From Ridgeia piscesae (taxonomy: Eukaryota > Annelida > Polychaeta > Sabellida > Siboglinidae), in NCBI GenBank assembly GCA_025642075.2, contig JAODUO010001055.1, positions 116,001-180,000 of the forward strand: 64,000 nucleotides of DNA. Direction: 5' to 3'. This document shows positions 52,457-63,575 of the stretch, in pieces. The translations under genes were made by a program, and so were the position numbers. The notes below the pieces were generated by a model. The model had not been told where the DNA came from. It saw only the letters and a list, made by a program, of their open reading frames with translations, and ran no database searches. The stretch's first letter is position 1, and the number at the start of each line of letters is the position of its first letter.

Positions 52457-53456
52457 TTGGGGCATGTTCGCACAGGCCTGTGTGGTCATGCCCCACCCGC
52501 TGTGCAGACGTAATTCGTGCGTCAGTGCCTATAATATTATATAGTCTACTTAGATACATATTTAGATAATTCAGGTGCTTACCACAAATATTATAGGCAA
52601 TTTTGTTGTGATATAGTATATGATGATTGTTATATAATTATTTAATATTATCACACTTTCATTTTACATCATTCATCGCTTCATCAATGTGCAATAGGCT
52701 GTATCGCGTTGGCCTCACATTTTCCATGTTGTGTATCATTAAGCCCATTAAATAAATAAAGCTTAATTGATCATTGCTCACAGACAAAAATAACCAAGAT
52801 GACAAATGATGTATAATATATATAGAACTTATCCCGTATACGTTATTCCATAGAAAGCCATACTCGCACGGCCGACAAACTGAGTTTTGAGTTTGACTTT
52901 GCGCTTTATGAGACCATGCTGTTTTAGCTAGAAGATATCAGACAAGCTGGGTTGCAAACGGTGACTTTCCCTGTTACAAAACCATGCTGTTGTTTGCTTT
53001 GACTCTCAAGGAGGAATAAACGTGGACTATGATTCAAGGCCACTGTATTTTCTAAACTTTACTTATATATGAAAACTTGAAACCGTTGATTTGTGTTCTC
53101 TGGTGTTTCTTGTAAGTTTTCTTTACTGTAATGCACGTGTCAGTAGCTACACATACCAATACATATTATTAATGCAGTTAATAGTCGGCTCTGTGAGACC
53201 AGTTGTTGCTTTGCTATTCCTGGGGCATAACCGCACATAGTGTGCGGCTATGCCCCGTACCTTGGGGCATGTACGCACAAAGGTATGCCTCTACATTTGA
53301 CCAAATATTTAAATATCTAATGGGAAATGCGAATTCTTAATTAACTAACAATTTTAACAAAGTACTATGATTGCTCATTCTGAATGCTAAATATCACCAT
53401 CGTAGCACACACAGTGCATTATCTATAGCGTGTTTCACCTTAAGTGTGCGGACATG
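52457..53456. repeat. Six GGGGCATG...CGCACA palindromic termini
   Basis: GGGGCATGTTCGCACA at about 52459 faces TGTGTGGTCATGCCCC. GGGGCATAACCGCACA at 53223 faces TGTGCGGCTATGCCCC. GGGGCATGTACGCACA at 53264 faces TGTGCGGACATGCCCC near 53445. They look like terminal inverted repeats of one MITE family, twice collapsed into short palindromes. Confidence 0.7.
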
Positions 53457-53466
53457 CCCCTACTTC

Positions 53467-53469
<3 letters not shown>

Positions 53470-53540
<71 letters not shown>

Positions 53541-53662
53541 ATTATAAATATAAATATAAATATAAATATAAATATAAATATAAATATAAATATAAATATA
53601 AATATAAATATAAATATAAATATAAATATAAATATAAATATAAATATAAATATTATAATATA
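53470..53662. repeat. (TA)n then (AAATAT)n microsatellites
   Basis: About 33 TA repeats (53470-53535), then about 19 hexamer repeats to 53662. Confidence 0.97.
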
Positions 53663-53981
53663 AATTAATTTACACATTTTAGGAAAATTGTCCTCAGTAG
53701 CGTCCTTTTTCAGATTTTCAGAAAGAATATAGTAAGTGCATATTTTCTCTACAAACGTTTCATGACGAGCTCACAAAACGAAAACGAGCATGAGACGATT
53801 AAGCGAGCGTAACAAAAACGTTTCGCCGAAGGGTCCAACAATTTAGCCGACGCACCTAAAAATGTCCCGCAGTTGGGGTATCGCGGCCGAAGCGACCCAT
53901 ATTTATATTTCCCCCGTTGCGAGACAGGGGGCGCTGCTATCGGCGAGGGACCATCCAGTGATGAAATGAGTTTCGTTGGAA

Positions 53982-54006
53982 ATGGAAAATAAACCAATTA
54001 TTACCT
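53982..54006 (+). CDS. TRAPPC10: TRAPPC10 coding exon 1 (25 bases)
   Basis: ATGGAAAATAAACCAATTAT to ACCT|GTAAGT, coding MENKPIIT plus one base. It completes TGT (Cys) with exon 2, matching MENKPIVTC of the human protein. Confidence 0.88.
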
Positions 54007-57000
54007 GTAAGTTTTATTCTAATGCAACAAGATGCAGTGAATATGTAGTTGTACGCTAGAAGTATAGTGTTTCTGGGTAATGCTGTAGCTTGTGCTGGTA
54101 TGAAATCGACATTAAATTTGCATTTTCGGAGAAATGACGTGTCGATGATCATCGGCGATAACTTTCTCAAGTCAGCCCCGCACTGTCACTGCCCCTTTTT
54201 AGGAATTTAGTTACCCGTTCAGGTTATCATTACCCTACTTTCCGCTGCACGATAAGTCACAAATACAAATGTCCCACATACTGACCGAACCGCATGTCGG
54301 AAACATTGCGTTATTTACAAATATCAAAGGAAACATCAAAGTTCACATTACACGTCGGTCAGTGGCTCTGGCGCTCTGTCCCTGTCTGACTCCTTGATTG
54401 GCCTCCTCTTTGATTTACCTCCAGTCGTCTTCTAGTTAGCAGTCAAGGAGTTGATGAAGAAGGGAGTCGATCGCTGACTCGTGTAATCCTCTGCCCTATT
54501 TCTCAGATACGTGTCAATGTGACCATTATATTGGTTGATGCTTGTGGACATAAGTGACTGCACTTTTTTAAAGTCTTCCCATAATTTACTACCCGTTGTG
54601 TGAAGGAATGCGTTATATATGATTATATAGTCTAGAATATCATTTGATTATTTTGTTGGGTTGGGTGCATGCTCTCGTGTTTTCCCAAGCTCATTTTCTT
54701 TAATAACGGATTCAGCAAGAAAAATACTATCAAACACATTTATTATTTTAAAAATTCCAGTGAATTAGCTCTCACCTTCTTGTCTCAAAAGTTGTATTTT
54801 TAGTATTCTTAATCATCTTGGATAGCCTAAATGCCTTAAGTTGGGAATAATGTCTTGGAGACTGACAGAGTCGATCTTATCTTGTTTAGTATTGTGGTCA
54901 CTGGTTAAGTCCATTACTGGGCATTAAACTGCCCATTGACTGGATAAGATAGTAGCATGCAATGATCGAGTGCTTAGAGGATTATAATGCAGGACTGTCG
55001 TTTAGGGGAACTGGGTTTCAAATCCTGTGGTGGATTGGTAGTGATTTGGCTACTTTCTAAAAACCTTTTTATGCCTGTTTGCTTTGGAAGAGATTCTATA
55101 ATTATAAGTCACCAGAAAATCTGGTAAAAAACTTGAGGCAAGACATGTTCATCATCGAACACAGATAATGCTCATTCCAATTAAGGGAATATCAGATAAA
55201 TCTGACAACCATGTCTGAGCTGGTGTTAGCCCAACAGAGCAAAGTAATGTTTGGACCCAAACAGCAACTTTGACCTGCAAAACTGTGTGGCATTGTATAT
55301 TGGACTAATGTAATCCAGGATATCTGCTCAGTTCTGATCTGCTGTGCTCACTTGATGTGAGTGTCCTATTTTCTGACAAGTTGATGTGTGTATGATACAG
55401 GTCACGGAGACCAGGGACTCTTCTCCAAGTTACATGTGTCTGTTGTTCAAGGCTTGCCTCGGGAACAAGTGGAGTGGAGGAGGTAATCTTTTACCATGTA
55501 TCTCTACGGTTCTATGAAGTGAAATGGTTATATAATAGAAAAATATTATAACTAGTTATAATAATAATAACTTTATTTATGCATTAAAATTCAAAGTAGA
55601 CCTCTGTTCAGAAATGTTTGCAATATTCAATAAAATGTAACATGTAACTTAGATATAAAATAATAATACAAGTAAAATATATAAATAAATACATACATAT
55701 AACTTGTGCATTGTTGTATAGAGCTAAACCAGAGGGATTACAAGTTGACTTATTGTCATGTTTATTCCTACGTATGATTTTATATGTTTGCACATTGATG
55801 CATCTGGACAGAACATAATTATGCATTTGCCTTTTTGCAACGTGAGATAAATAGCTATGTGTGTGTGTCTTTTTGAAAGATTATGTGCCTCAAATCGTTT
55901 CATTAAAGTTTAGTTAATTATAAAAATAGTACGATTGCTTTAAATGTGACATCACATTTAGGCAAAACTACAGTGATAATAGCTAAATCCAGCTTGTCCT
56001 GGATTTGATACAAATGCCCCTCAGTTATCCTATGTCAAATAAATTGTTTTTATATGTGTCGTTAAGACATGTGGGGCAACATGCAGTATTTCAGTGTACA
56101 GTGTTTTATTCAAGCTAATCCACTATTCCAATTAATCACATACTCTAATACTGTTGTGGCAATGATACGAAAGTTATTCAACTTCACAATTTTAACACTG
56201 AGAATCATTGTTTTAGCCACTTAAACCACTGTGCTTCACAAATGTATGAGTGCTTGACAAATCTTGTGATAATGTTGACAGGTCATATGGCAGAACACCT
56301 CGAACTGTGAAGACAGAGGCTAGTTTTGTTCCGTTCAACCCTGACATCCTGGTGGGCAGTGATGAATGGACACTGCTTGGACGTCCTTTCTTCCACACAT
56401 ACTGGACAGACTGTGTATGTTACCGTTCTGACCCTAAATGACATATTATACCTATAAATTAGCAGAAAGTTCGTTACATTATTACAAGTCCAATTTTTTT
56501 AACTTAATAGTTGTAAGAATGTGTTGATTTAAAAAAATATAATAACTTAAAATTGCATAAATATCACAATTTATGCAATTATAATTTCCATTGTGATATT
56601 CATGTAATTTTAATTTAAAAGTTTTAAATATTCAGTACAACCATTTTCTGTACAACTATCTTCATATATCTGACATAGTTTTCAATTTATTTAGTTCCAA
56701 GTTCCAATGAAAGTGGTGTAAAAGTATAATGACTCATACATTACATACCTGTTTTTATTGATGGATTTATCTGACATAAAACCCACAAATTATTATTATA
56801 TATAGAAATACCATGAGTATGTTATTCTTGATCATAATAATTGTGAAAATGTTCATCAAGTTGGAAGAATATTATATTAAAACAAGATTCCTTATTACGC
56901 AACTAATAAATTTTGACTCATATCAAAAGTGATGGATAGACAGACAGACAGGTGCATGTTGGATTAAAGAAGCCATCTGGATTAGGAAGATTGCACCAAC

Positions 57001-60000
57001 TGTGAACAGAGATGAGGGGGGCTACAGACTAAGTCGCATGTGGGACAATCTGTTTGCCCTGCCATCTGGTGAGCAGATACAATTCCTGACAAATGGTGGT
57101 CAAAACATTGAGGTGAGTCAAAATTGATTAGTTGTGTAATAAGGAATCTTGTTTGAATAGATAATGATGACATTTGGATAAGTTTTTCTGTTCCAGGACA
57201 TAGACATGTATAAGTCTCTGGTGAAGGAGGAGATCGCGGAATGGTTGTCTGTGCTGCGGAGTAAGGACAGCACGGACTGGATGATAATTGTCGTTGTGTA
57301 TGATGAGAATAAGGTGAAGACGAAGCTACTGCGATCATCCGTCTTCGACAAGATCAAGACTGACTTCTGCAGCAAACAGCCTGATCGGTATAAATCATAA
57401 CAAATAAAATACGGTCTCAGTTTATCGTAATCAGTGTGTCCTTGTATATTAGGTGGCGCTGCTGATTGTGCGAGTGTTTGTCCCTTGTCAGTTGTCAGAC
57501 AGACGGAGACAGATGCTTCTGTGACACAGTAAAGCTAAACTAATTCCACAAACTTACACACTTTGCACACTCAGCCAGGGGTAGTATAGTCATAACTTTA
57601 TGCAGAGACCTCTCCATCCATCATTTGGACGGATAAAACCCGCTATCGACAGGTAGAAATATGGATGGATGGGAGGAGCAAAAAATAAAAGAAAACGGGT
57701 CTTCAAAAATCATAAGTATTATAAGTTTTGAAAATGGGTGTCACATGCATGTTTCATTGAGTTTATTTCAGGTCATGAAGCACATCTCAACTGGCTGTAT
57801 GTATGAGTTGACATCCACGTAACTGCCATCCACCAAAACAATGTGTGACTGGCAAAAATGTCATCCTGCATAAAGTCCGGAGTATGGTCAGCTCTTAGGG
57901 ACGAACCAGTGCCCGCTTGGAGAAAAGTATGTTTTCGGGAAATGCAAAATCTTGACATCGGTCATGGAGAACATTACAGGGATCGCCAGCATTCTCAGCG
58001 TAGTTTACATGACACTGCACGAGCACGATTTCACAGGAACCACGACTGACATCACACTAGAGCAACAAATCCAAACTGAGAATCCTTGGGAGTTTTCGTA
58101 AAATGGCAAATTTAAAAGCTTTTTTATGTAATAGTAAAACATTTATATAGCGCCATAAATCCAGGTTACCGTTTTCAAATGCACTGTTACAAAACATTAA
58201 AATAACTATGTAAATTAAACATTTTAAAAACGTGGCATCAAATGTCCAATTAAATTAAAAAAAATATCATTAAGAAATAAAGTTATATTAAACAAAATCA
58301 TGTAAAAGAACTAGAAATTTAAGATTATGAAAACTGCATAGAATAAAAAAGTAAAAAATTAATAATTAATAAAACATCAAAGTCAAATCGAACGACAACA
58401 TTAAATGGAAGTCGGTGTTCATATATAAAAGGCTCGTTTGAATAAATGAGTCTTTAGAAGTGGTTTAAACTGGCATATAGAGTCACGTTGTGTGGACGAT
58501 CATTCCATACACGTGGAGCACTGACGTTGAAGGCTCTGTCACCTACTGGTGGAGATGTGTCTTGGACACATTCAGTAGAGAATCCGATGCTGAACGCAAC
58601 GTTCTGCTGGGCTGGTAGAACTCGAGTAGGTCTGTCATGTAGCTCGGAGCAACCAGATGAGTGGCTTTGAATGTTGTCAGACCGACCTTGTACACAATAC
58701 GGCGGTGCACGGGAAGCCAATGCAGAGTGTCTAGGATGTGTGTTATATGATCGTAGCAGTGGCTTTGACCACAACGTGAGCTGCAACATTACGCACTCTG
58801 CAGCTTGTCCAGTAGTTGGTTGGGCTAATCATAAAGGAGGCATGTACTCTTATAATTGTTTATGATATTTAAACATTTTGGCAGTAACATCATTTGAAAG
58901 GGCATCAACAATTAAGAGGAAGAATATATTTTATCCCCGGATGAATGTGTGTGGTTGTTGCAGCTGTTCCCTCCTGCTGGAGCCGTTCAAGGCGGACCTG
59001 AAGAGTGGAGAGTTCTGGGGGCAGGTGTTGGCCAGGATGAGACAACTACTGCTGGAGGCCTACAGCAAGTGTGTGAGTCGCTTCGAGGACCACATGCGGG
59101 CGGAACGGGAGCGACGCACGGAGCCAGGCTGGAGCTTCAACAGCTACTTCATGCTCCAGGTGAGACAGCATTGCTGTAGTGCTACAGTAGCTTCAACAGC
59201 TACTTCATGCTCCAGGTGAGACAGCATTGCTGTAATGCTACAGTAGCTTCAACAGCTACTTCATGCTCCAGGTGAGACAGCATTGCTGCAATGCTACAGT
59301 AGCTTCAACAGCTACTTCATGCTCCAGGTCAGACAGCATTGCTGTAGTGCTACAGGAGCTTCAACAGCTACTTCATGCTCCAGGTGAGACAGCATTGCTG
59401 TAATGCTACAGTAGCTTCAACAGCTACTTCATGCTCCAGGTCAGACAGCATTGCTGTAGTGCTACAGTAGCTTCAACAGCTACTTCATGCTCCAGGTGAG
59501 ACAGCATTGCTGTAGTGCTACAGTAGCTTCAACAGCTACTTCATGCTCCAGGTGAGACAGCATTGCTGTAGTGCTACAGTAGCTTCAACAGCTACTTCAT
59601 GCTCCAGGTCAGACAGCATTGCTGTAGTGCTACAGTAGCTTCAACAGCTACTTCATGCTCCAGGTCAGACAGCATTGCTGTAGTGCTACAGTAGCTTCAA
59701 CAGCTACTTCATGCTCCAGGTCAGACAGCATTGCTGTAGTGCTAGTAGTTTTGTTTCCAACACTTGGCAGCATTTTATTAACTGACTAGTGCTACTTATA
59801 GTTGTATCCAGCACTCAGCAGAGTTCTGTTAACTGCTATAGTGTGGTTACTATGTTATGGTCTTATGATGTCTCATTGAAATAGTCAACGTTTTCAGACC
59901 ATATACGTCAAGCTGACCTTTCTATGCTGGCACTGAGGGTGGTCACTGCCAGGGTGCTTGTCGTTCTCAGTGGTTCTTTTACGTCCCAAATTGAGACAGG

Positions 60001-60089
60001 ACCAACATTAACACGATTCTCCGATTCATGAGGGATACCAATGTTTTGAGCGAGATTTTAACATTAAATATACCATGCATGCCATATTG

Positions 60090-60136
<47 letters not shown>

Positions 60137-63100
60137 TGTATATACAACATTATGGTAAATAATTAAAAACATCTAGGAACAAACAGTTATTTTAATATAC
60201 TTTTGTAATGGCCAGGTCACGAGATGGATGCATAATTTGTGAATCTCCTGTCAAGTGTATGAGCCTTGCAATGTGTCCAGCAGATGTAGACGGTGCTGTA
60301 TCTATTTTCCCAGGAGGAGCTGGCCTTCATGTTTGAGATGCTGGGACTGCATGAAGACGCCCTGGTGCAATATGATGAACTAGACGCCCTGTTTACCCAG
60401 TTTGTCCTGAACCATGTGGTTGGGGGTAAGTTACGTATTTATGGTTCGACTAGTGGAGTTGGTTTGTCATAACATCACATTATATAAAATAATGATTTTT
60501 AATGAATAATTTATTATTTGTGGTGATTGAGTCGTGTAGTGCCTATATACAATAAAATGAGACACAATATAATCTGTGTGTGTGTGTGTACATTTATTTA
60601 TTTATTGTATCTTGTTTTACTGTATATAGGCACTACGTGATTTAAACACCAAAACACATTCCTATTTGACATGAAATGTACATTGCGTGTTGAAAATGGC
60701 GAATAAAACTTTATCATTATGTGGTGTAATACAATCTCTGGTAACATATGTATTGCCCCAACATTTTATGCATGTTAAAAAATTCGTTTTTGAGAGGATT
60801 TAGATATTGATTAGCTATGATCAAAGACAGCAGTCCGGTTTATGTAAAGTTTCAGTAAAATATTCTATGAACCTGTCCATCATCTGAACACAGCTTTCTG
60901 TAAGCATCTGTCAGAGACATGTGTAAAGACATCATTGCAAGCAAAACTTTTACACATGAATACTAATTGTAATCTAACTGAATCCAACAGGCCATGTAAT
61001 TATGAAGCATCATGGTACCCGTTGAAGATCTATATTTAAAATTTTGCATAGACATTTCTCATGGTATGGTCACTATGCACAAGAAATGTTAATTTGACTG
61101 ACATATTTTTAAGCCTCCTAGAGTCATTTAGAACTTAAAAACAGGTTTTGAATTGGCATATCTGAGGGTATTTTTTTGTATGCAAAACAATTGTAGTTCA
61201 CTGATCTATTGAATCTTGACAGCTTTACAAGTTCTTTATCATTAATACTTGCAGCTTCAGCGGCGTGGATTGTGACGATGCTGGCAAACCGTTGCAACAA
61301 ATGGGACGGCCTCTGTCTCGCCCAGCCAATTAACACTGACAAGAGGGCAGCGATTCGCAAGAACGAAGCCTCGTTGCTCGAATTCCGCAACTACTTGTTC
61401 TCCCGTCAGTGTACGCTGCTCTTCATGCTCTCTCGGCCCGGAGAGGTCGCGCAGAGGTCAATCGTCTTCATGCACAATTGCGTGCAGGAACTGAGCAGTT
61501 TGAAGGTTAGTGACATGTCAGTTGGTGTCAGTGAGTGACACGTCAGTTGATGTCAGTGATGTCTTTGTGTCATGATTAGTGGTATGGTTTTTGTAGTTAT
61601 TTAGTCAGGTAAGGAACAGGAAAAATAACCCATGCATTGAAATTATAGCTGAACCATTCCTTCTTTAAAGTTAATAATTTTTTTTAAATTATACGTCATT
61701 TGAATTTTGATGTGTTTTTGGTTTATTGCTCAAATTGAAGCAAACTTTAAAATAGCAACATTTAAGAAAAAAGTCATATTGTATGTTGTTTTTTAATCTG
61801 GAAAATTAGTTGTATTATATTATTTTTGTTAATCTTTGTTGCGGAAATTAAATTGGACATTGAGACAGACAAATTAAAAGGTATGGATTTCTGCATGTCA
61901 CAAAATTGATGCTGTTTGATGTATGATATTGTTTATATATTTTATTGAAATGGTCCCCATGTAATGTATTGTTTATGGCTGTAGAGTGAGACGGTCCCCA
62001 TGTAAGATATTGTGTGCGTATGGAGATTGAAATGGTCCCCATGTAAGGTGTTGTTTGTGGCTGTAGATTGAGATAGTCTGAATGTAAGTTATTGTGTGTG
62101 TCTGGAGATAGAAATGGTCCCCATGTAAGATGTTGTTTGTGGCTGTAGATTGAGCTAGTCTGAATGTAAGTTATTGTGTGCGTCTGGAGATTGAAATGGT
62201 CCCCATGTAAGATGTTGTTTGTGGCTGTAGATTGAGATAGTCTGAATGTAAGTTATTGTGTGCGTCTGGAGATATAAATGGTCCCATGTAAGGAGTTGTT
62301 TGTGGCTGTAGATTGAGATAGTCTGAATGTAAGTTATTGCGTGTGTCTGGAGATAGAAATGGTCCCCATGTAAGATGTTGTTTGTGGCTGTAGATTGAGC
62401 TAGTCTGAATGTAAGTTATTGTGTGCGTCTGGAGATTGAAATGGTCCCCATGTAAGATGTTGTTTGTGGCTGTAGATTGAGATAGTCTGAATGTAAGTTA
62501 TTGTGTGCGTCTGGAGATTGAAATGGTCCCCATGTAAGATGTTGTTTGTGGCTGTAGATTGAGATAGTCTGAATGTAAGTTATTGTGTGCGTCTGGAGAT
62601 ATAAATGGTCCCCATGTAAGATGTTGTTTGTGGCTGTAGATTGAGATAGTCTGAATGTAAGTTATTGTGTGCGTCTGGAGATTGAAATGGTCCCCATGTA
62701 AGATGTTGTTTGTGGCTGTAGATTGAGATAGTCTGAATGTAAGTTATTGTGTGCGTCTGGAGATATAAATGGTCCCCATGTAAGATGTTGTTTGTGGCTG
62801 TAGATTGAGATAGTCTGAATGTAAGTTATTGTGTGCGTCTGGAGATTGAAATGGTCCCCATGTAAGATGTTGTTTGTGGCTGTAGATTGAGCTAGTCTGA
62901 ATGTATGTTATTGTGTGCGTCTGGAGACTGAAATGGTCCCCATGTAAGATGTTATTTGTGGCTGTAAATTGAGATAGTCTGAATGTAAGTTATTATGTAC
63001 GTCTGGAGATTGAAATGGTCCCCATGTAAGATGTTGTTTGTGGCTGTAGATTGAGATAGTCTGAATGTAAGTTATTGTGTGCGTCTGGAGATTGAAATGG

Positions 63101-63520
63101 TCCCCATGTAAGATGTTGTTTGTGGCTGTAGATTGAGCTAGTCTGAATGTATGTTATTGTGTGCGTCTGGAGACTGAAATGGTCCCATGTAAGATGTTAT
63201 TTGTGGCTGTAAATTGAGATAGTCTGAATGTAAGTTATTGTGTGCGTCTGGAGATTGAAATGGTCCCCATGTAAGGAGTTGTTTGTGGCTGTAGATTGAG
63301 ATAGTCTGAATGTAAGTTATTGTGTGCGTCTGGAGATTGAAATGGTCCCCATGTGAGGCGTTTGTGGCTGTAGATTGAGATGGTCCCTGGAGCGAAGGAA
63401 TGTTGGATCTTCCTGAGCTGTATGGAGGTGGTCAAGAAATGTGAACTGTTCAGTAAAAAAGGCAACATGGACGTCTACTCTCTGCACACCGCCAGTCTGT
63501 GGGACTACGCCCGCACTAAG
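53982..63520 (+). CDS. TRAPPC10: TRAPPC10, TRAPP complex subunit 10 (5' eight exons, continues beyond window)
   Basis: Subunit of the TRAPPII complex, a Rab11-type exchange factor and tether at the Golgi/endosome. Coding exons: 53982-54006, 55401-55482, 56282-56414, 57197-57387, 58964-59159, 60314-60425, 61255-61505, 63374-63520; total 1,137 bases, 379 codons, phases all consistent. Landmarks: start MENKPIITC; LPREQVEWRRSYGR; FFHTYWTDC; EWLSVLRSKDSTDWMIIVVV; VFDKIKTDFCSKQPDR; RRTEPGWSFNSYFMLQEELA; ALVQYDELDALFTQFV; LFSRQCTLLFM; VAQRSIVFMHNCVQEL. An in-frame TGA at 53967 fixes the start, about 14 residues shorter than human as I recall it. Exons 5 and 8 are bordered by minisatellites built from their own splice junctions. 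Confidence 0.95.
54970..55060 (+). mobile_element. tRNA-like SINE head (weak)
   Basis: GAGTGCTTAGAGGATTATAA then GGGTTTCAAATCC (B-box-like) at tRNA-like spacing in TRAPPC10 intron 1. The rest of the element is not delimited. The remainder of that intron holds no recognised feature. Confidence 0.3.
55401..55482 (+). CDS. TRAPPC10: TRAPPC10 coding exon 2
   Basis: Acceptor ATACAG, donor GGAG|GTAATC. Encodes (C)HGDQGLFSKLHVSVVQGL then PREQVEWR. Confidence 0.93.
56282..56414 (+). CDS. TRAPPC10: TRAPPC10 coding exon 3
   Basis: Acceptor TTGACAG, donor CTGT|GTATGT. Encodes (R)SYGRTPRTVKTEASFVPF to GRPFFHTYWTDC. Confidence 0.93.
56881..57153. mobile_element. Penelope-like fragment between 40-bp inverted repeats
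   Basis: Arms AACAAGATTCCTTATTACGC... (56881-56920) and its near inverse (57114-57153). Between them the plus strand codes WIKEAIWIRKIAPTVNRDEG and GYRLSRMWDNLF, matching the C-terminal end of GIY-YIG endonuclease proteins of Penelope-like elements (EAI.IRK....NRD.G.Y.L). In TRAPPC10 intron 3. Confidence 0.7.
57197..57387 (+). CDS. TRAPPC10: TRAPPC10 coding exon 4
   Basis: Acceptor TTCCAG, donor ATCG|GTATAA. Encodes DIDMYKSLVKEEIAEWLSVL through DFCSKQPD(R). Confidence 0.94.
58120..58845 (-). mobile_element. CR1/L2-type LINE 3' end
   Basis: Minus-strand translation (two frames): LHWLPVHRRIVYKVGLTTFK, ATHLVAPSYMTDLLEFYQPS, then DRAFNVSAPRVWNDRPHNVT. This is the C-terminal tail of CR1/L2-group LINE polyproteins, followed by a 3' UTR ending near the AGCGCC-type motif (GGCGCTATATAAATG on minus, about 58145). 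In TRAPPC10 intron 4. Confidence 0.78.
58964..59159 (+). CDS. TRAPPC10: TRAPPC10 coding exon 5
   Basis: Acceptor TTGCAG, donor CCAG|GTGAGA at 59160. Encodes CSLLLEPFKADLKSGEFWGQ through SFNSYFMLQ. The donor is the first of eleven tandem copies. Confidence 0.94.
59133..59745 (+). repeat. 56-bp minisatellite of the TRAPPC10 exon 5 donor, 11 copies
   Basis: Unit: AGCTTCAACAGCTACTTCAT, GCTCCAG|GTGAGACAGCAT, TGCTGTAGTGCTACAGT. Starts at 59133 and every 56 bp to 59693. The first 27 bases are the true exon end (coding SFNSYFMLQ), then donor and intron. Copies 1, 2, 3, 5, 7, 8 have GTGAGA; copies 4, 6, 9, 10, 11 have GTCAGA. Confidence 0.97.
59746..60313. other. TRAPPC10 intron 5 remainder
   Basis: Contains a (TA)n run at 60090-60130 and, at 59905-60055, a moderately GC-rich segment (GGTTCTTTTACGTCCCAAAT) that may be a SINE scrap. 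No exon. Confidence 0.4.
60314..60425 (+). CDS. TRAPPC10: TRAPPC10 coding exon 6
   Basis: Acceptor TCCCAG, donor GGGG|GTAAGT. Encodes EELAFMFEMLGLHEDALVQY through NHVVG. Confidence 0.95.
60426..61254. other. TRAPPC10 intron 6
   Basis: AT-rich, with a short (GT)n at 60573-60590. Around it, CGTGTAGTGCCTATATACAA (60533) and TGTATATAGGCACTACGTGA (60622) form an imperfect inverted repeat, a probable small MITE. Nothing else recognised. Confidence 0.45.
61255..61505 (+). CDS. TRAPPC10: TRAPPC10 coding exon 7
   Basis: Acceptor CTTGCAG, donor GAAG|GTTAGT. Encodes (A)SAAWIVTMLANRCNKWDG through NCVQELSSLK. Confidence 0.94.
61945..63400 (+). repeat. 82-bp minisatellite containing the TRAPPC10 exon 8 acceptor, about 17-18 copies
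   Basis: Unit: ATGGTCCCCATGTAAGATGT, TGTTTGTGGCTGTAG|ATTGA, GATAGTCTGAATGTAAGTTA, TTGTGTGCGTCTGGAGATTG, AA. The GGCTGTAG|ATTGAGAT core and the following ATGGTCCC equal the real intron 7/exon 8 boundary at 63374. Each unit also carries GTAAGT and GTAAGA, good donor-like words. Confidence 0.95.
63374..63520 (+). CDS. TRAPPC10: TRAPPC10 coding exon 8
   Basis: Acceptor GGCTGTAG with a poor pyrimidine tract, donor CTAAG|GTCAGT. Encodes IEMVPGAKECWIFLSCMEVV through SLWDYARTK. The exact 5' boundary is inferred from phase 0 and from homology (PGA.CW.FLSC.EV). Both edges are duplicated in the introns. Confidence 0.85.
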
Positions 63521-63575
63521 GTCAGTCTCAAGGACTAGTTGCATGCTAAGGTCAATCTCAAGGACTGCATACACT
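63512..63575 (+). repeat. 30-bp duplication of the TRAPPC10 exon 8 donor
   Basis: CTAAG|GTCAGTCTCAAGGACT (63516-63536) is repeated as CTAAG|GTCAATCTCAAGGACT (63546-63566), period 30 bp. Confidence 0.9.
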
